Shown in pieces: positions 1-8,454 of a DNA stretch of 64,000 nt. The position numbers and the translations under genes are program-made. The notes below the pieces were generated by a model. It was not told the origin of the DNA. It worked only from the letters and a program-made list of their open reading frames with translations, and did not search any database. This DNA comes from UBA11740 sp035635855 (GTDB lineage: Bacteria; Acidobacteriota; Blastocatellia; Pyrinomonadales; Pyrinomonadaceae), in assembly GCA_035635855.1 (NCBI GenBank), contig DASQAF010000009.1, positions 434,001 to 498,000 on the forward strand. The letters are read 5' to 3'. Positions within the stretch are counted from its first letter, which is position 1. Each line of letters starts with the position of its first letter.

Positions 1-97
1 TTTCACAACACTTGCACTCGTCTGTTGCAATCCACTAGCGAACCAGTAATGAATCTTTGCTAAGTTGGCGGAAATCAACTTTTCTCTTAAATCGCGC

Positions 98-125
98 TTG
101 ACTTAACTAAGCGGTTTCGTACTAT
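98..125 (+). promoter_or_regulatory. Candidate sigma70-type promoter of the OmpA-like gene
   Basis: TTGACT at 98-103 and TACTAT at 120-125 are separated by 16 bases, close to the housekeeping consensus. This leaves a leader of about 160 bases before the OmpA-like start at 291, which has an AAGGAG ribosome site at 277-282. Assigned by pattern only; no other promoter-like pair stood out in the 290-base upstream region. Confidence 0.4.
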
Positions 126-290
126 TCCACAATAATGTTGGTGAAGACGCTTCATCAACCTCGGTCTTTACGAAATCCTGTCTGCCGAAATCGAGCGGAC
201 AACGCAAGACGTGAGTTTGTTATCTGAAACTTACGTAAACCCGACGTGCCTGTTGTGCCGTCCCAACTTATAAACTAAGGAGTTGAAACT

Positions 291-1313
291 ATGATCAGTA
301 GCTTAAGAACGTTTCGGTCATTTGCGCTTGCTTTCGGCTTGGCGCTCATCCTTTCCCCTATGGCCTTTGCACAAACCAGTTCAAGCACCACCCGATCCCG
401 TTCAGTCAGCAGTGGTGAAAAGTTGAAGATCAAGGGGACGGTCGTGAAGCGTGACGCTGATACCTTCACAGTTCGCGACCTGACAGGAAACGACACCGTC
501 GTTCGGCTGACTGATAGAACTACTGTCAAAACGAATGGCGGCTTTTTACGCAGCGGCACCAATTATGGGCAAACTCAAATCCTGCGGGGGCTCAACCTTG
601 AAGTTGAGGGACGGGGCGGCTCGAACGGAGAGTTGATCGCCGATAAGGTCCGGTTCAATGAAACGGATCTGCGAACAGCGCGGACGGTTGAGGCGCGCGC
701 TAATCCCCTCGAAGAACAAGCCAAGGTCAACGAAGGCCGGCTGACAGAAGTTGAGCAGAACGCGCAAAAACTCTCGGGACAAATTGACGAACTCGCGGCC
801 GTTTCGAACGCGGCGCGCGGCGGCGCCAAGGCCGCCCAGGACACTGCCGATGCCGCTATCAATGGCGTAAATGCCACCAACGATCGCATCTCGGCGCTGG
901 ACGATTATGTCCCGCAGGAAACTACCTCGGTAAACTTCCGTGTCGGTAGCTCAGTACTGACGGCTGACGGAAAGGCCAAACTCGACGCCATCGCCACCAA
1001 GGCCCTCAATGCCAAAGGCTACGTGCTCGAGGTTACCGGCTTTGCGGATTCCACCGGCGGCACCGAACGCAATCGTGCGTTGAGCCAACGCCGCGCCGAC
1101 GCAGTGATTCGCTACCTGGTTGAGCAACATCAGATTCCGCTGCGCCGCATCGTTACGCCCTATGGCTTCGGCGAGACGAATCCGATTGCCGACAATAAGA
1201 CGCGCACTGGCCGCGCCGAGAATCGCCGCGTCGAAGTCAAAGTACTGGTCAACAAGGGTCTGACGCAGCCCGCGCCCGCTCTTACTCCAGGCAGCGGCGG
1301 CTCAGGACAATAA
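291..1313 (+). CDS. OmpA-family outer-membrane/peptidoglycan-binding protein
   Basis: A 340-aa exported protein likely anchoring the outer membrane to peptidoglycan. Residues 1-27 form a signal peptide ending AFAQ. Residues about 43-110 form a small beta-rich domain (KIKGTVVKRDADTFTVRD) resembling DUF5666-type OB domains, followed by an Ala/Asn/Glu-rich helical stretch around 140-205. The C-terminal OmpA domain (about 215-325) is complete: the Asp of GFADSTGG and the Arg of LSQRRADAV are the family's diaminopimelate-binding residues. The start is supported by AAGGAG eight bases upstream. There is no beta-barrel, so the protein is probably periplasmic. It appears monocistronic, followed by a paired-hairpin repeat. 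Confidence 0.85.
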   Translation: MISSLRTFRSFALAFGLALILSPMAFAQTSSSTTRSRSVSSGEKLKIKGTVVKRDADTFTVRDLTGNDTVVRLTDRTTVKTNGGFLRSGTNYGQTQILRGLNLEVEGRGGSNGELIADKVRFNETDLRTARTVEARANPLEEQAKVNEGRLTEVEQNAQKLSGQIDELAAVSNAARGGAKAAQDTADAAINGVNATNDRISALDDYVPQETTSVNFRVGSSVLTADGKAKLDAIATKALNAKGYVLEVTGFADSTGGTERNRALSQRRADAVIRYLVEQHQIPLRRIVTPYGFGETNPIADNKTRTGRAENRRVEVKVLVNKGLTQPAPALTPGSGGSGQ

Positions 1314-1316
1314 GTT

Positions 1317-1369
1317 GCGCAAGTTGCGAACTTGCGTTTCTTTTGGGATGGAGCAACTTAAGAAGTTGC
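1317..1369. repeat. Paired-hairpin palindromic element
   Basis: Two perfect hairpins lie just after the OmpA-like stop: CGCAAGTT/AACTTGCG (8 bp stem, loop GCG) and GCAACTT/AAGTTGC (7 bp stem, loop AAG). The first closely resembles the hairpins at 42569 and 54427, so this is treated as an interspersed repeat. It may also act as a transcript end, although no T-run follows. Confidence 0.6.
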
Positions 1370-1463
1370 CGTACAAGCGCCAACGATCATGCCGTCAGAA
1401 GGCGTCAAATGATCTGTTTGGGCCAGCAACCCGATGCATGCTGGCGGCATGAGGAGTTGGTGA

Positions 1464-2618
1464 ATGTTGTCTGATAAAGAGAAGAAATCCTTTGTGCCGG
1501 CGCTGGTGCTTTCAGCGCTGGCCTTATTTTTTGGCGCCGCGGTCTTCCTCAATGCTCCGGTCACTGCGCAAAAGATTAAGGAGTTGCCCCCGCCCCCGCC
1601 AGTTCCGCTCTATAAGCCCAAACCCACGCCGACGCCTGAGCCTCCTGAATACGAAGTTATTCGCGTCTCTTCGAACCTGGTCGTCATGCCGGTTTCCGTG
1701 ACGGATCGGAATGGCCAACCGGTGCTGGGCTTGAAGGCCGCCGATTTTCACATCGAGGAAGATGGACGGCCGCAGGAGATAGCTCAGTTGGGCGATCCCG
1801 AACAGGTGCCATTGGAGATAGCAATTCTAATTGACGTTTCGAGCAGCGTGAGCGAGCGATTCGCTTTCGAGGAACAAGCTGCGACGCGCTTTCTCAGACA
1901 GGTTCTGAGGCCGACTGATCACGCCACGGTATTCGCGATCGATCGCACGCCGCGCCTGGAACAGGGCCGCAGCACGGCGGCTGCGGCTTCAGCGAAATTG
2001 ATGACGATCAAAGCCGCGACCGGCCCCAGCCCAACTGCATTCTATGACACAGTGATCGAAGCGGCCCGCTATCTCGCGCGGAATACCCCGGAGCAAAACC
2101 GGCGCGTAATCGTGGTCATTTCCGACGGCGAAGACAACTTCAGCAATAGCGTTCGCGACTCAGCCCTGGCGGCTTATAACGCAACGAAAGGCGACACCGA
2201 TTTGACTCCAGCGGCGCGGGCTCGGATGCGTGCCGCGTCAGAAGCAGCCTTGTTGAGAGGTCACCGCAAGGCGCAGGCAGAGGTCCAGCAGGAAGTCCAA
2301 ACCGCGAACGCAGTTTTCTATGCGATTAATCCCAGCGGTCAGGCTCTGAAACTCAACGTCATCAGTACGAGGGCGCAAAACGCCATGCAGCAACTCGCCT
2401 CCGCGACCGGCGGAACGGCATTCGTTCCCGAAAGGATTGAAAATCTGGAAGAGGTTTTCAATCGCATTGCCAGCGAGCTACGGGCGCAGTATCTGCTGCA
2501 GTACTATTCGAACGACAAATCGGGCGGCACGGCCTTTCGCCGGATTGCCGTCACTACGCCGGCGAATCCGCAACTCCGCGTGCGCGCCCGTGAGGGCTAT
2601 TACCCGAAAGCGAAGTAG
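1464..2618 (+). CDS. VWFA-related domain secreted protein
   Basis: A 384-aa protein of the VWFA-related type that is abundant in Acidobacteriota. An N-terminal hydrophobic segment (about 11-35) acts as signal or anchor, followed by a proline-rich linker (40-65) and a small domain typical of these proteins (LVVMPVSVTDRNGQPVLGL). The von Willebrand A domain starts near residue 115 with an intact MIDAS motif (DVSSSVS, first Asp about residue 124) and a VISDGEDNFS strand further on. It probably binds a divalent cation and a protein partner; no enzymatic role is expected and the substrate is unknown. The start has GAGGAG nearby. It stands alone between repeats. Confidence 0.85.
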   Translation: MLSDKEKKSFVPALVLSALALFFGAAVFLNAPVTAQKIKELPPPPPVPLYKPKPTPTPEPPEYEVIRVSSNLVVMPVSVTDRNGQPVLGLKAADFHIEEDGRPQEIAQLGDPEQVPLEIAILIDVSSSVSERFAFEEQAATRFLRQVLRPTDHATVFAIDRTPRLEQGRSTAAAASAKLMTIKAATGPSPTAFYDTVIEAARYLARNTPEQNRRVIVVISDGEDNFSNSVRDSALAAYNATKGDTDLTPAARARMRAASEAALLRGHRKAQAEVQQEVQTANAVFYAINPSGQALKLNVISTRAQNAMQQLASATGGTAFVPERIENLEEVFNRIASELRAQYLLQYYSNDKSGGTAFRRIAVTTPANPQLRVRAREGYYPKAK

Positions 2619-2626
2619 AGTCCGAA

Positions 2627-2648
2627 AGCCCACGCGTAAGCAAGGGCT
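2627..2648. repeat. Short hairpin after the VWFA gene
   Basis: AGCCC at 2627-2631 and GGGCT at 2644-2648 can pair around a 12-base loop containing GCGTAAGC. It lies nine bases past the VWFA stop. It may be a weak terminator or a short interspersed repeat; no U-run follows. Confidence 0.35.
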
Positions 2649-2707
2649 AACCAAATCGTTACCGTGCTGATAAGGGTTCGTGCTTTCTTCCGGTTTGGCC
2701 CGGAACA

Positions 2708-2770
2708 ATCCACGAATTCACACGAAATCGCCCAAACATAACTAATTCCAGTTCGTGTGTTTTCGTGGAT
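2708..2770. repeat. ATCCACGAA-type inverted repeat
   Basis: The left arm begins ATCCACGAATTCACACGAA and the right arm is nearly its reverse complement (TTCGTGTG..TTCGTGGAT), with about 25 bases between. A second copy lies at 46463-46531, which makes this an interspersed family rather than a single hairpin. Confidence 0.65.
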
Positions 2771-2930
2771 CGTAGTTTTACAGGGCTCCGCAGTACCTCG
2801 AAGTCGACCAGCTTTCACAATACTGTTCGGTCATTTTCTTCTGCCTGACAACTCAAGTTCAGCGTAGTATCAGAGGCTCGCGCACAAGCAAAAGGCAAGT
2901 TGAGATCGATGCTGAACGACGATCATAGTG

Positions 2931-2965
2931 TGACCCGCCCTCCCTGACGGTCGGGCTTCTGACAC
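2931..2965 (-). repeat. GCCCGACCGTCAGGGAGGGC-type repeat, copy 1
   Basis: Read on the minus strand this is GCCCGACCGTCAGGGAGGGC plus flanks. The plus-strand block at 28203-28230 differs by one base in the core, so the two are copies of one element in opposite orientation. Confidence 0.6.
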
Positions 2966-2992
2966 CTCGTCTCTTCGGTTACAATTGAGACG

Positions 2993-3418
2993 ATGCCGGA
3001 CGCGCATTACACCGCAGAACATATCGTCGCGTATCCGATCGAGTACATCGCGGGCATCGATCTCTACAATGCCGGCGAATATCACGCTGCCCACGATGCC
3101 TGGGAAGAACGCTGGATGGGGCCGGTCGGTCCTGACGAAAAGTTATTCCTACAGGCGATGATTCAATCGGCGGTGGCTTTTCATCATTTGCAGATTGGCC
3201 GTCCGGGCGCCGCGCGGCGCATGTACCTGATGGCTAAAGAAAAGTTTGCGCGCCTGAATCAGCCGGTGTTCATGTCGCTCGACCTGGAAGACTATCAGGC
3301 CCAACTGGATCGCGCACTGTCATGGCTTTTGAGCGTTCCCGATCCGAGGGAGATCCAGCAGCCGGAAATTGCGCCGCCGCTGATCACTCTGGTGGCCGGC
3401 GTGACCCAAAGCGTATGA
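2993..3418 (+). CDS. DUF309 domain protein
   Basis: A 141-aa soluble helical protein. The segment AGEYHAAHDAWEERWMG (about residues 26-42) is the family hallmark of DUF309, a domain of unknown function with a conserved His/Glu/Trp cluster. Length is normal for a single-domain member. Its stop overlaps the start of the next gene (ATGA at 3415-3418), so it is translationally coupled to the DUF4149 membrane protein and, through another overlap, to the S41 protease. The ribosome site is weak. Function unknown. Confidence 0.8.
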   Translation: MPDAHYTAEHIVAYPIEYIAGIDLYNAGEYHAAHDAWEERWMGPVGPDEKLFLQAMIQSAVAFHHLQIGRPGAARRMYLMAKEKFARLNQPVFMSLDLEDYQAQLDRALSWLLSVPDPREIQQPEIAPPLITLVAGVTQSV

Positions 3419-3942
3419 ACAGACGAATTTCTGCCTTCGCCGGCGGTGTCAGCCTGTCATTCCTGTCTTTATGGCTGGGCGCGGCGATATTTTTCTCGGC
3501 GGTTGTCGCGCCGGCAGCTTTCGCAGCGCTGCGGAGCTTTCAAGTGGCGAATATGAATGAAATTGCCGGCACGATCGTTACCCGCGCACTATCAGTCATA
3601 AATGTAAGCGGATTTTTGTTCGGCTTGTTGTTGCTCGTGTTGACGGTGATTGTGGAAAGAAAGAATATCAAGGTTTCATTTTTAGCGGGCACGTTCGCGC
3701 TAACGCTAATGGCCCTGGCGACGGCGGTCGGTCAATGGGTTATCGCTGCCAGAATGCGCGGCCTGCGGCTGGCGATGGTGGCCATCGATCAAGTTTCCCC
3801 GGACGACCCGCGACGGATCGCCTTCAACAACCTGCATCGTTATTCAGTAATCTCGCTGATGGTAGCGATGCTGGCCGCAGTGGCCGCCATAATACTGACC
3901 GGATTTCGCCCGCTGCTCGGGACCGGGAAAACCTCATCATGA
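3415..3942 (+). CDS. DUF4149 integral membrane protein
   Basis: A 175-aa protein with four predicted transmembrane segments (about 8-30, 60-80, 90-110 and 140-165). The early segment has the LWLGAAIFFSAVVAPAAF pattern typical of DUF4149/TMEM205-like proteins. The ATG at 3415 was chosen because it overlaps the DUF309 stop as ATGA; reading the frame further upstream would run through DUF309. Its own stop overlaps the next start (ATGA at 3939-3942). It forms the middle of a tightly coupled trio; function not known. Confidence 0.8.
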   Translation: MNRRISAFAGGVSLSFLSLWLGAAIFFSAVVAPAAFAALRSFQVANMNEIAGTIVTRALSVINVSGFLFGLLLLVLTVIVERKNIKVSFLAGTFALTLMALATAVGQWVIAARMRGLRLAMVAIDQVSPDDPRRIAFNNLHRYSVISLMVAMLAAVAAIILTGFRPLLGTGKTSS

Positions 3943-6179
3943 AAACCAAGTCCTCGATCTTGTTGTTCGCGTTGTTGCTAAGCCTGGGCTTAACGGCTCT
4001 GGCACAGCAGACCGGGACGGCGAACGCGAACTCCGGGAGCTCATCAGAATCCCCTGAAGCAAAGAAGCGCCGCGAGTCGTTCGAAATTGTCTGGCAAACC
4101 GTGGACAAGAGCTTCTATGATCCCAAGTTCAACGGCGTCGATTGGAAGGCAGTCCACGATCGCTACGCGCCACGGGTCGCCCTCGCGACCAGTGATCACG
4201 AGTTGTACGGCCTTTTGCAGTTGATGGTCAACGAGCTTCACCAGTCCCACTTTTGGATTATTCCCCCGGAGGCGATTCCCAAGCTGCTGCCGAAGCATGA
4301 CGAAGGTAACGACCAGGAAAACACCGACGAGTCAGACAGCGAGGAAAAGGAACCTGAGACGCCGCTTGATCGGATCAAACAAAGGCTCACCGAGAGGCTT
4401 TCAACCGGCATCGGGATCGATCTGCGCGTCGTAGATGGTTCGGTTTTGATCTCGCGCGTGGAACCCGGGTCCGCCGCCGCACGCGCGGGATTGCGGCCCG
4501 GATTTGCGATCAGGAGTGTCGATGGTAAGCCGCTCTCTGAAGTGATTGCCCAGATCGCAAAGGACCCTATCTTTCACGACATCATTAAGCCTGAGATACC
4601 GCTGGTGCTGGTGGCTAACTATATCAACGGCGATTTGCGGAACTCAGTGCTGCTGACTTATTCCGATGCGCGCAACCTGCCACGCCGGGTGCGAATCACC
4701 CGCGAAAAATTGAAGGGCGAAATGTCGCCGCCAATTGGAAACCTGCCGCCCATGTACACTGAATTTGAAGCCAAACGACTGGCGGGCGGCATCGGCTATA
4801 TTCGCTTCAATGCTTTCGTGCCGACGCAAATGAAAAAAGTTTGCGCGGCCCTGCGCGGAATGCACGACGCGTCAGGGATCATTATCGATTTACGCGGCAA
4901 CCAGGGTGGTCTGCTGGGAATGATTGGCGGCCTGGGCGGACTGGTTTCTGAATACACGACGGTTTTGGGCTCGATGAAAACGCGCTCCGGCCAAAACCCC
5001 GTTCTGGTCATTCCGCAACGCAGCCCTTACTCCGGACCGCTGGCGATTTTGATTGACGGCTCGACCCAATCAGCCGCGGAGATTTTTGCCGCCGGTATGC
5101 AGGAAACGCATCGCGCAGTGGTGATTGGCGACACCAGCGCCGGAAATACTCTGCCTTCCGGAATTCTGAAATTACCCACGGGCGCGCTTTTCCAGTACGC
5201 CTTTGGGAATTATCAAAGCCCTGATGGAATCTTTCTCGAAGGCCGTGGGGTTGTTCCTGACTGGATTGTGAAGCTCAACCGCCGGGCCTTGCTCCGCGGC
5301 GACCCGCAATTAACCGCCGCCATTGCAAAGCTACGCCAGCGAATTTCTCAGACGCGTGGGCTGGAACTGATCGCCGATGTAACAGCGACGGCGCCGGTAG
5401 CCAAAGACTCATATGGCGATCCTAAGAAGGCGACGATCGAGGCACTTCCACCTCCGCCGCCCCCAAGGCCAATTCCGGCCAAGCCTGAAGCGTCCGGCAA
5501 AGAAGACATTTCTGCGGACCCGAATACGCCGTCACCCGAAAAGATCATCAATCGCTATATCGAAGCCGTCGGGGGAGAAACCGCGCTCTTGAAAATCAAG
5601 AGTCGCGTTTCTATTGGAGCCGTGGAACTGCCGATGGGACTTAACGGAACGGTGGAGGTTTACGAACAGGCGCCGAATCGGACCAGTGTGATTATGAATC
5701 TGGACGGCTTCGGCGTCGTGCAACAAACCTTCAATGGCAGCGTCAGGTGGTTGCAGGATCCAGTCCGCGGCTATCTAAGTTTTCCCGCGGAGAATCAGAT
5801 TGCCAGCAGCGATGACATCCATCGAGAGCTGCGATATCGCCGGCTGCTTAGCTCTCTTCGTTTCGAACGAAAAGACAAAGTTGGCGACCGCGATTGCTTT
5901 GTCTTGGATCGAATGGCCGGTGGAATAGTAATCGAACGTCTCTTCTTCGAAGTCGCGACCGGTTTGCTGGTGCGCGAAAACGACACTTATTTAGAGGACT
6001 ATCGCGAGGTAGATGGGGTGAAGGTGCCGTTCGTGGCTCGCGAATCTCCGGCGACCGCTATGGCCACGGTGGTGCGTCTGAAGGAGGTTAAGCAGAACGT
6101 GCAGATCGACGAAAGCAAATTCGCCGAGCGTCCTGATTGCTTCACCAGGCCCGAACAAAACTGGACCATTCAGAAATAA
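3939..6179 (+). CDS. S41-family (C-terminal processing type) protease with extra C-terminal domain
   Basis: A 746-aa exported serine protease. A signal peptide (1-23) precedes an N-terminal helical region, an acidic linker, a PDZ domain starting near residue 157 (GIGIDLRVVDGSVLISRV) and the S41 domain. The nucleophile is Ser378 in GSTQSAAEIFA, and RGNQGG lies upstream. After a proline-rich linker, residues about 535-745 form a second domain (INRYIEAVGGETAL...) resembling the lipoprotein-carrier-like modules attached to several acidobacterial proteases. The start is the ATG overlapping the DUF4149 stop. It likely cleaves damaged or misfolded periplasmic proteins; the added domain could bind lipid or substrate. 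Confidence 0.85.
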   Translation: MKTKSSILLFALLLSLGLTALAQQTGTANANSGSSSESPEAKKRRESFEIVWQTVDKSFYDPKFNGVDWKAVHDRYAPRVALATSDHELYGLLQLMVNELHQSHFWIIPPEAIPKLLPKHDEGNDQENTDESDSEEKEPETPLDRIKQRLTERLSTGIGIDLRVVDGSVLISRVEPGSAAARAGLRPGFAIRSVDGKPLSEVIAQIAKDPIFHDIIKPEIPLVLVANYINGDLRNSVLLTYSDARNLPRRVRITREKLKGEMSPPIGNLPPMYTEFEAKRLAGGIGYIRFNAFVPTQMKKVCAALRGMHDASGIIIDLRGNQGGLLGMIGGLGGLVSEYTTVLGSMKTRSGQNPVLVIPQRSPYSGPLAILIDGSTQSAAEIFAAGMQETHRAVVIGDTSAGNTLPSGILKLPTGALFQYAFGNYQSPDGIFLEGRGVVPDWIVKLNRRALLRGDPQLTAAIAKLRQRISQTRGLELIADVTATAPVAKDSYGDPKKATIEALPPPPPPRPIPAKPEASGKEDISADPNTPSPEKIINRYIEAVGGETALLKIKSRVSIGAVELPMGLNGTVEVYEQAPNRTSVIMNLDGFGVVQQTFNGSVRWLQDPVRGYLSFPAENQIASSDDIHRELRYRRLLSSLRFERKDKVGDRDCFVLDRMAGGIVIERLFFEVATGLLVRENDTYLEDYREVDGVKVPFVARESPATAMATVVRLKEVKQNVQIDESKFAERPDCFTRPEQNWTIQK

Positions 6180-6192
6180 CGCGCCGTGTTTG

Positions 6193-6265
6193 GAGTACCG
6201 ACTTTAGTCGGGCTTTTGTTAAGGGGAGTATTGGGGCAGAAAGAACCCAACTGAAGTTGGTACTC
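6193..6265. repeat. Paired-hairpin element around CGACTTTAGTCG
   Basis: GAGTACCGACTTTAGTCGGG (6193-6212) and CCCAACTGAAGTTGGTACTC (6246-6265) are each palindromic and together form a larger inverted repeat. This is a BIME-like layout. It sits directly before the GrdB-like gene. Confidence 0.65.
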
Positions 6266-6298
6266 TATACGCCGCGAAGACTAAGGAGAGTGTCTGAA

Positions 6299-7111
6299 GT
6301 GGAAATAATAGAGAACAGCGAGCAGTGGCGGCGACAGTTCGCCAAGTGGAGGCAAGGAGCCGGCAAAGTAGCGGACGAAAATATCGGGGACTCGTATCCG
6401 TTTGTCAAAAACTCGCGCGCGCCGTTCACGCCCGCGCGCCGGTCGCTGTCAATGATGAACCTGGCACTGATCAGTTCGGCTGGCGGATACATTGACGGCA
6501 CCGAACCATTCGAGACCAACGCGCCGGACGGCGATTTCAGTTTCCGCGAAATACCCAGCGAGATCGACCCGAGCGATTTGCGTTTCTCCGCGCGCGGCTA
6601 CGATCCCGCTTTCGTGCAACAGGACGTGAACGTACAGGTACCGCTGGTGCGTTTATCTGAGTTCGAAGCCAACCGGATCATCGGTCAATTGAATTCTACT
6701 TTTTGGAGCTTTTGCGGATTCATTCCCGACGCCGGCCGCCTGGTCAATGAGATGTTGCCTAAACTGATCGAACGGCTGCAACGTTACGAAGTCCAGGCGG
6801 CGCTGCTGATTCCGGCCTCGCGGCTTTGCCATCAATCCGTAGCACTCGCGGCCCGCGCGATTGAGCAGGCGGGTATTCCAACCATGATGCTGGCGGTCGA
6901 GCGCGACACTACTGAAAATGCGCGCCCGCCGCGTGCCGGCTTCTACCAAGGGCAAATCGGCAGCGTAGCCGGTCAACCAAACTGGCCCGAGCATCAGCGC
7001 CGGGTTTTAGACGAAGCGCTGCGCTGGATTGAAGCAATGGATCAGCCCGGCACTAATAAGCTGGTAGTTGAACTCGAGAGCCAGGTGGAAGCAGCGCGCG
7101 GCGAAAGATAG
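6299..7111 (+). CDS. GrdB/PrdB-like reductase-family protein
   Basis: About 270 aa, resembling the glycine/sarcosine/betaine/D-proline reductase selenoprotein B family. Family-like segments are the early PFTPARRSLSMMNLALISSAGG, the FREIPSEID block and the late IEQAGIPTMML strand. Classical GrdB carries a Sec-x-x-Cys near the position that reads SRLCHQS here, and no in-frame UGA is present, so a true reductase role is doubtful. The GTG at 6299 was chosen because AAGGAG (6283-6288) is ten bases upstream; GTG 6290 is too close to it. It stands between two palindromic repeats. Substrate unknown. Confidence 0.65.
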   Translation: MEIIENSEQWRRQFAKWRQGAGKVADENIGDSYPFVKNSRAPFTPARRSLSMMNLALISSAGGYIDGTEPFETNAPDGDFSFREIPSEIDPSDLRFSARGYDPAFVQQDVNVQVPLVRLSEFEANRIIGQLNSTFWSFCGFIPDAGRLVNEMLPKLIERLQRYEVQAALLIPASRLCHQSVALAARAIEQAGIPTMMLAVERDTTENARPPRAGFYQGQIGSVAGQPNWPEHQRRVLDEALRWIEAMDQPGTNKLVVELESQVEAARGER

Positions 7112-7120
7112 CTCCTTATA

Positions 7121-7164
7121 GCACGCGCATCTTGCGCGTCATTCACGGGCGGGACGCCCGTGCC
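7121..7164. repeat. Paired-hairpin element with GCGCATCTTGCGC
   Basis: Two adjacent palindromes, GCGCATCTTGCGC (within 7121-7140) and GGGCGGGACGCCC (within 7145-7164), fill the gap between two genes. The layout matches the elements at 6193, 14275, 36621 and 40326. Confidence 0.6.
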
Positions 7165-7180
7165 ACCTGGTCAACTGATT

Positions 7181-8254
7181 ATGAAACGCACAATCTTCCG
7201 ATCGTTAATTGCCATTGTCGCCCTGACTCTCGGCTATCTCCTTTTATGGCCCGTTCCCATTAACCCTGCCGCGTGGACTCCACCAACGGCGCCGGAATTG
7301 GCGGGCGTATATGCGCAAAATTCTGAGCTGTCACGAATCGAAAGACTAAATGTTGACGGCAACTCGCCGGAAGACGTCGCTTTCGATTCGCAGGATCGAA
7401 TCTATTGCGGCACAGACGACGGGCGCATCTTTCGTTTCCAGCCTGACGGTAAGCAGCCACAGATTTTTGCCAACACCGGAGGGCGTCCATTAGGGCTTGT
7501 TTTCGACCGTGGCGGAAACCTGATCGTCGCCGACGCAGTCAAGGGTTTGCTGTCGATTGCTGGTGATGGAAATATCACAGTGCTCAGTACGGAAGCCGAA
7601 GGCGTTCCCTTCCGCTGCACCAACGATCTCGACGTCGCTGCGGACGGGACGATTTATTTCACGGATGCGTCCTACAAGTTTCGGCTCGCGCAACTCAAAG
7701 CCGACCTGCTCGAGCATCAACCCAACGGCCGTTTCCTTTCTTACGATCCGCGGACGAAACAGACGAAGGTTTTGTTGCGCGATCTCTACTTTGCCAATGG
7801 CGTCGCGGTCAGTCCCGACCAATCCTTTGTGCTGGTGAACGACACCGGCGCGTACCGCGTGCGTCGCTACTGGCTCGCCGGAGCGAAACAGGGCCAGTCG
7901 GACATTTTTATCGACAACCTGCCTGGTTTCCCTGACGGCATCTCGTCAAATGGCCGGGGCACTTTCTGGCTGGCTTTGGTGAACCGGCGCGACTCAGCTC
8001 TCGATGCTTTGCAACCTCATCCTTTTTTGAAAAAGGTCGTCTGGCGTCTCCCAAACTTCCTGCAACCAAACATCAAGCGCTACGCGTTCGCGCTCGGCCT
8101 CGACGCTAATGGAAAAGTCACACACAACCTTCAGGATCCTTCGCCGCAGTGCTTCACGCAGATCGCCAACGTCGTCGAGCACAAAGGCGCACTCTACTTT
8201 GGTAGCATCGGCGAACGCGCCATCGGCCGCATGCTGCTGCCAAATGCCCGGTAG
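7181..8254 (+). CDS. SMP-30/strictosidine-synthase-like beta-propeller protein
   Basis: A 357-aa protein with an N-terminal signal-anchor (about 5-25) and a six-bladed propeller like that of SMP-30/gluconolactonase, APMAP and strictosidine synthase. Family motifs visible are EDVAFDSQDRIYCG, CTNDLDVAADG, FANGVAVSPD and FPDGISSNGRG; the last two contain residues that normally hold the metal ion. A lactonase or arylesterase activity is possible but the substrate cannot be read. ATG 7181 was chosen because a repeat occupies the sequence just upstream. It is followed by about 200 bases before the sigma54 activator gene, and no operon partner is evident. Confidence 0.75.
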   Translation: MKRTIFRSLIAIVALTLGYLLLWPVPINPAAWTPPTAPELAGVYAQNSELSRIERLNVDGNSPEDVAFDSQDRIYCGTDDGRIFRFQPDGKQPQIFANTGGRPLGLVFDRGGNLIVADAVKGLLSIAGDGNITVLSTEAEGVPFRCTNDLDVAADGTIYFTDASYKFRLAQLKADLLEHQPNGRFLSYDPRTKQTKVLLRDLYFANGVAVSPDQSFVLVNDTGAYRVRRYWLAGAKQGQSDIFIDNLPGFPDGISSNGRGTFWLALVNRRDSALDALQPHPFLKKVVWRLPNFLQPNIKRYAFALGLDANGKVTHNLQDPSPQCFTQIANVVEHKGALYFGSIGERAIGRMLLPNAR

Positions 8255-8454
8255 TAATGCCAAAGGGCTCTTACTCCGCTGCCTTCTATATTAAGCTAGA
8301 GCCGAAACGCTTTCCCGGGGTATATTGATTGCGACGCAACTGAGGTTCTGATATCTAACATTAATTCACCCTATTACAGGCGGGGCGGTGTGGATTGTCT
8401 CGGCGATACTTGTTGAAATTAGAAAAGAAGACTCAGACTTACCAATCCTAACTC

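Larger units (their letters stand above)
2619..2992. other. Intergenic region built largely of repeats
   Basis: This 374-base gap has no convincing gene. It contains three unrelated repeat elements, listed separately at 2627, 2708 and 2931, with unremarkable sequence between them. Confidence 0.6.
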
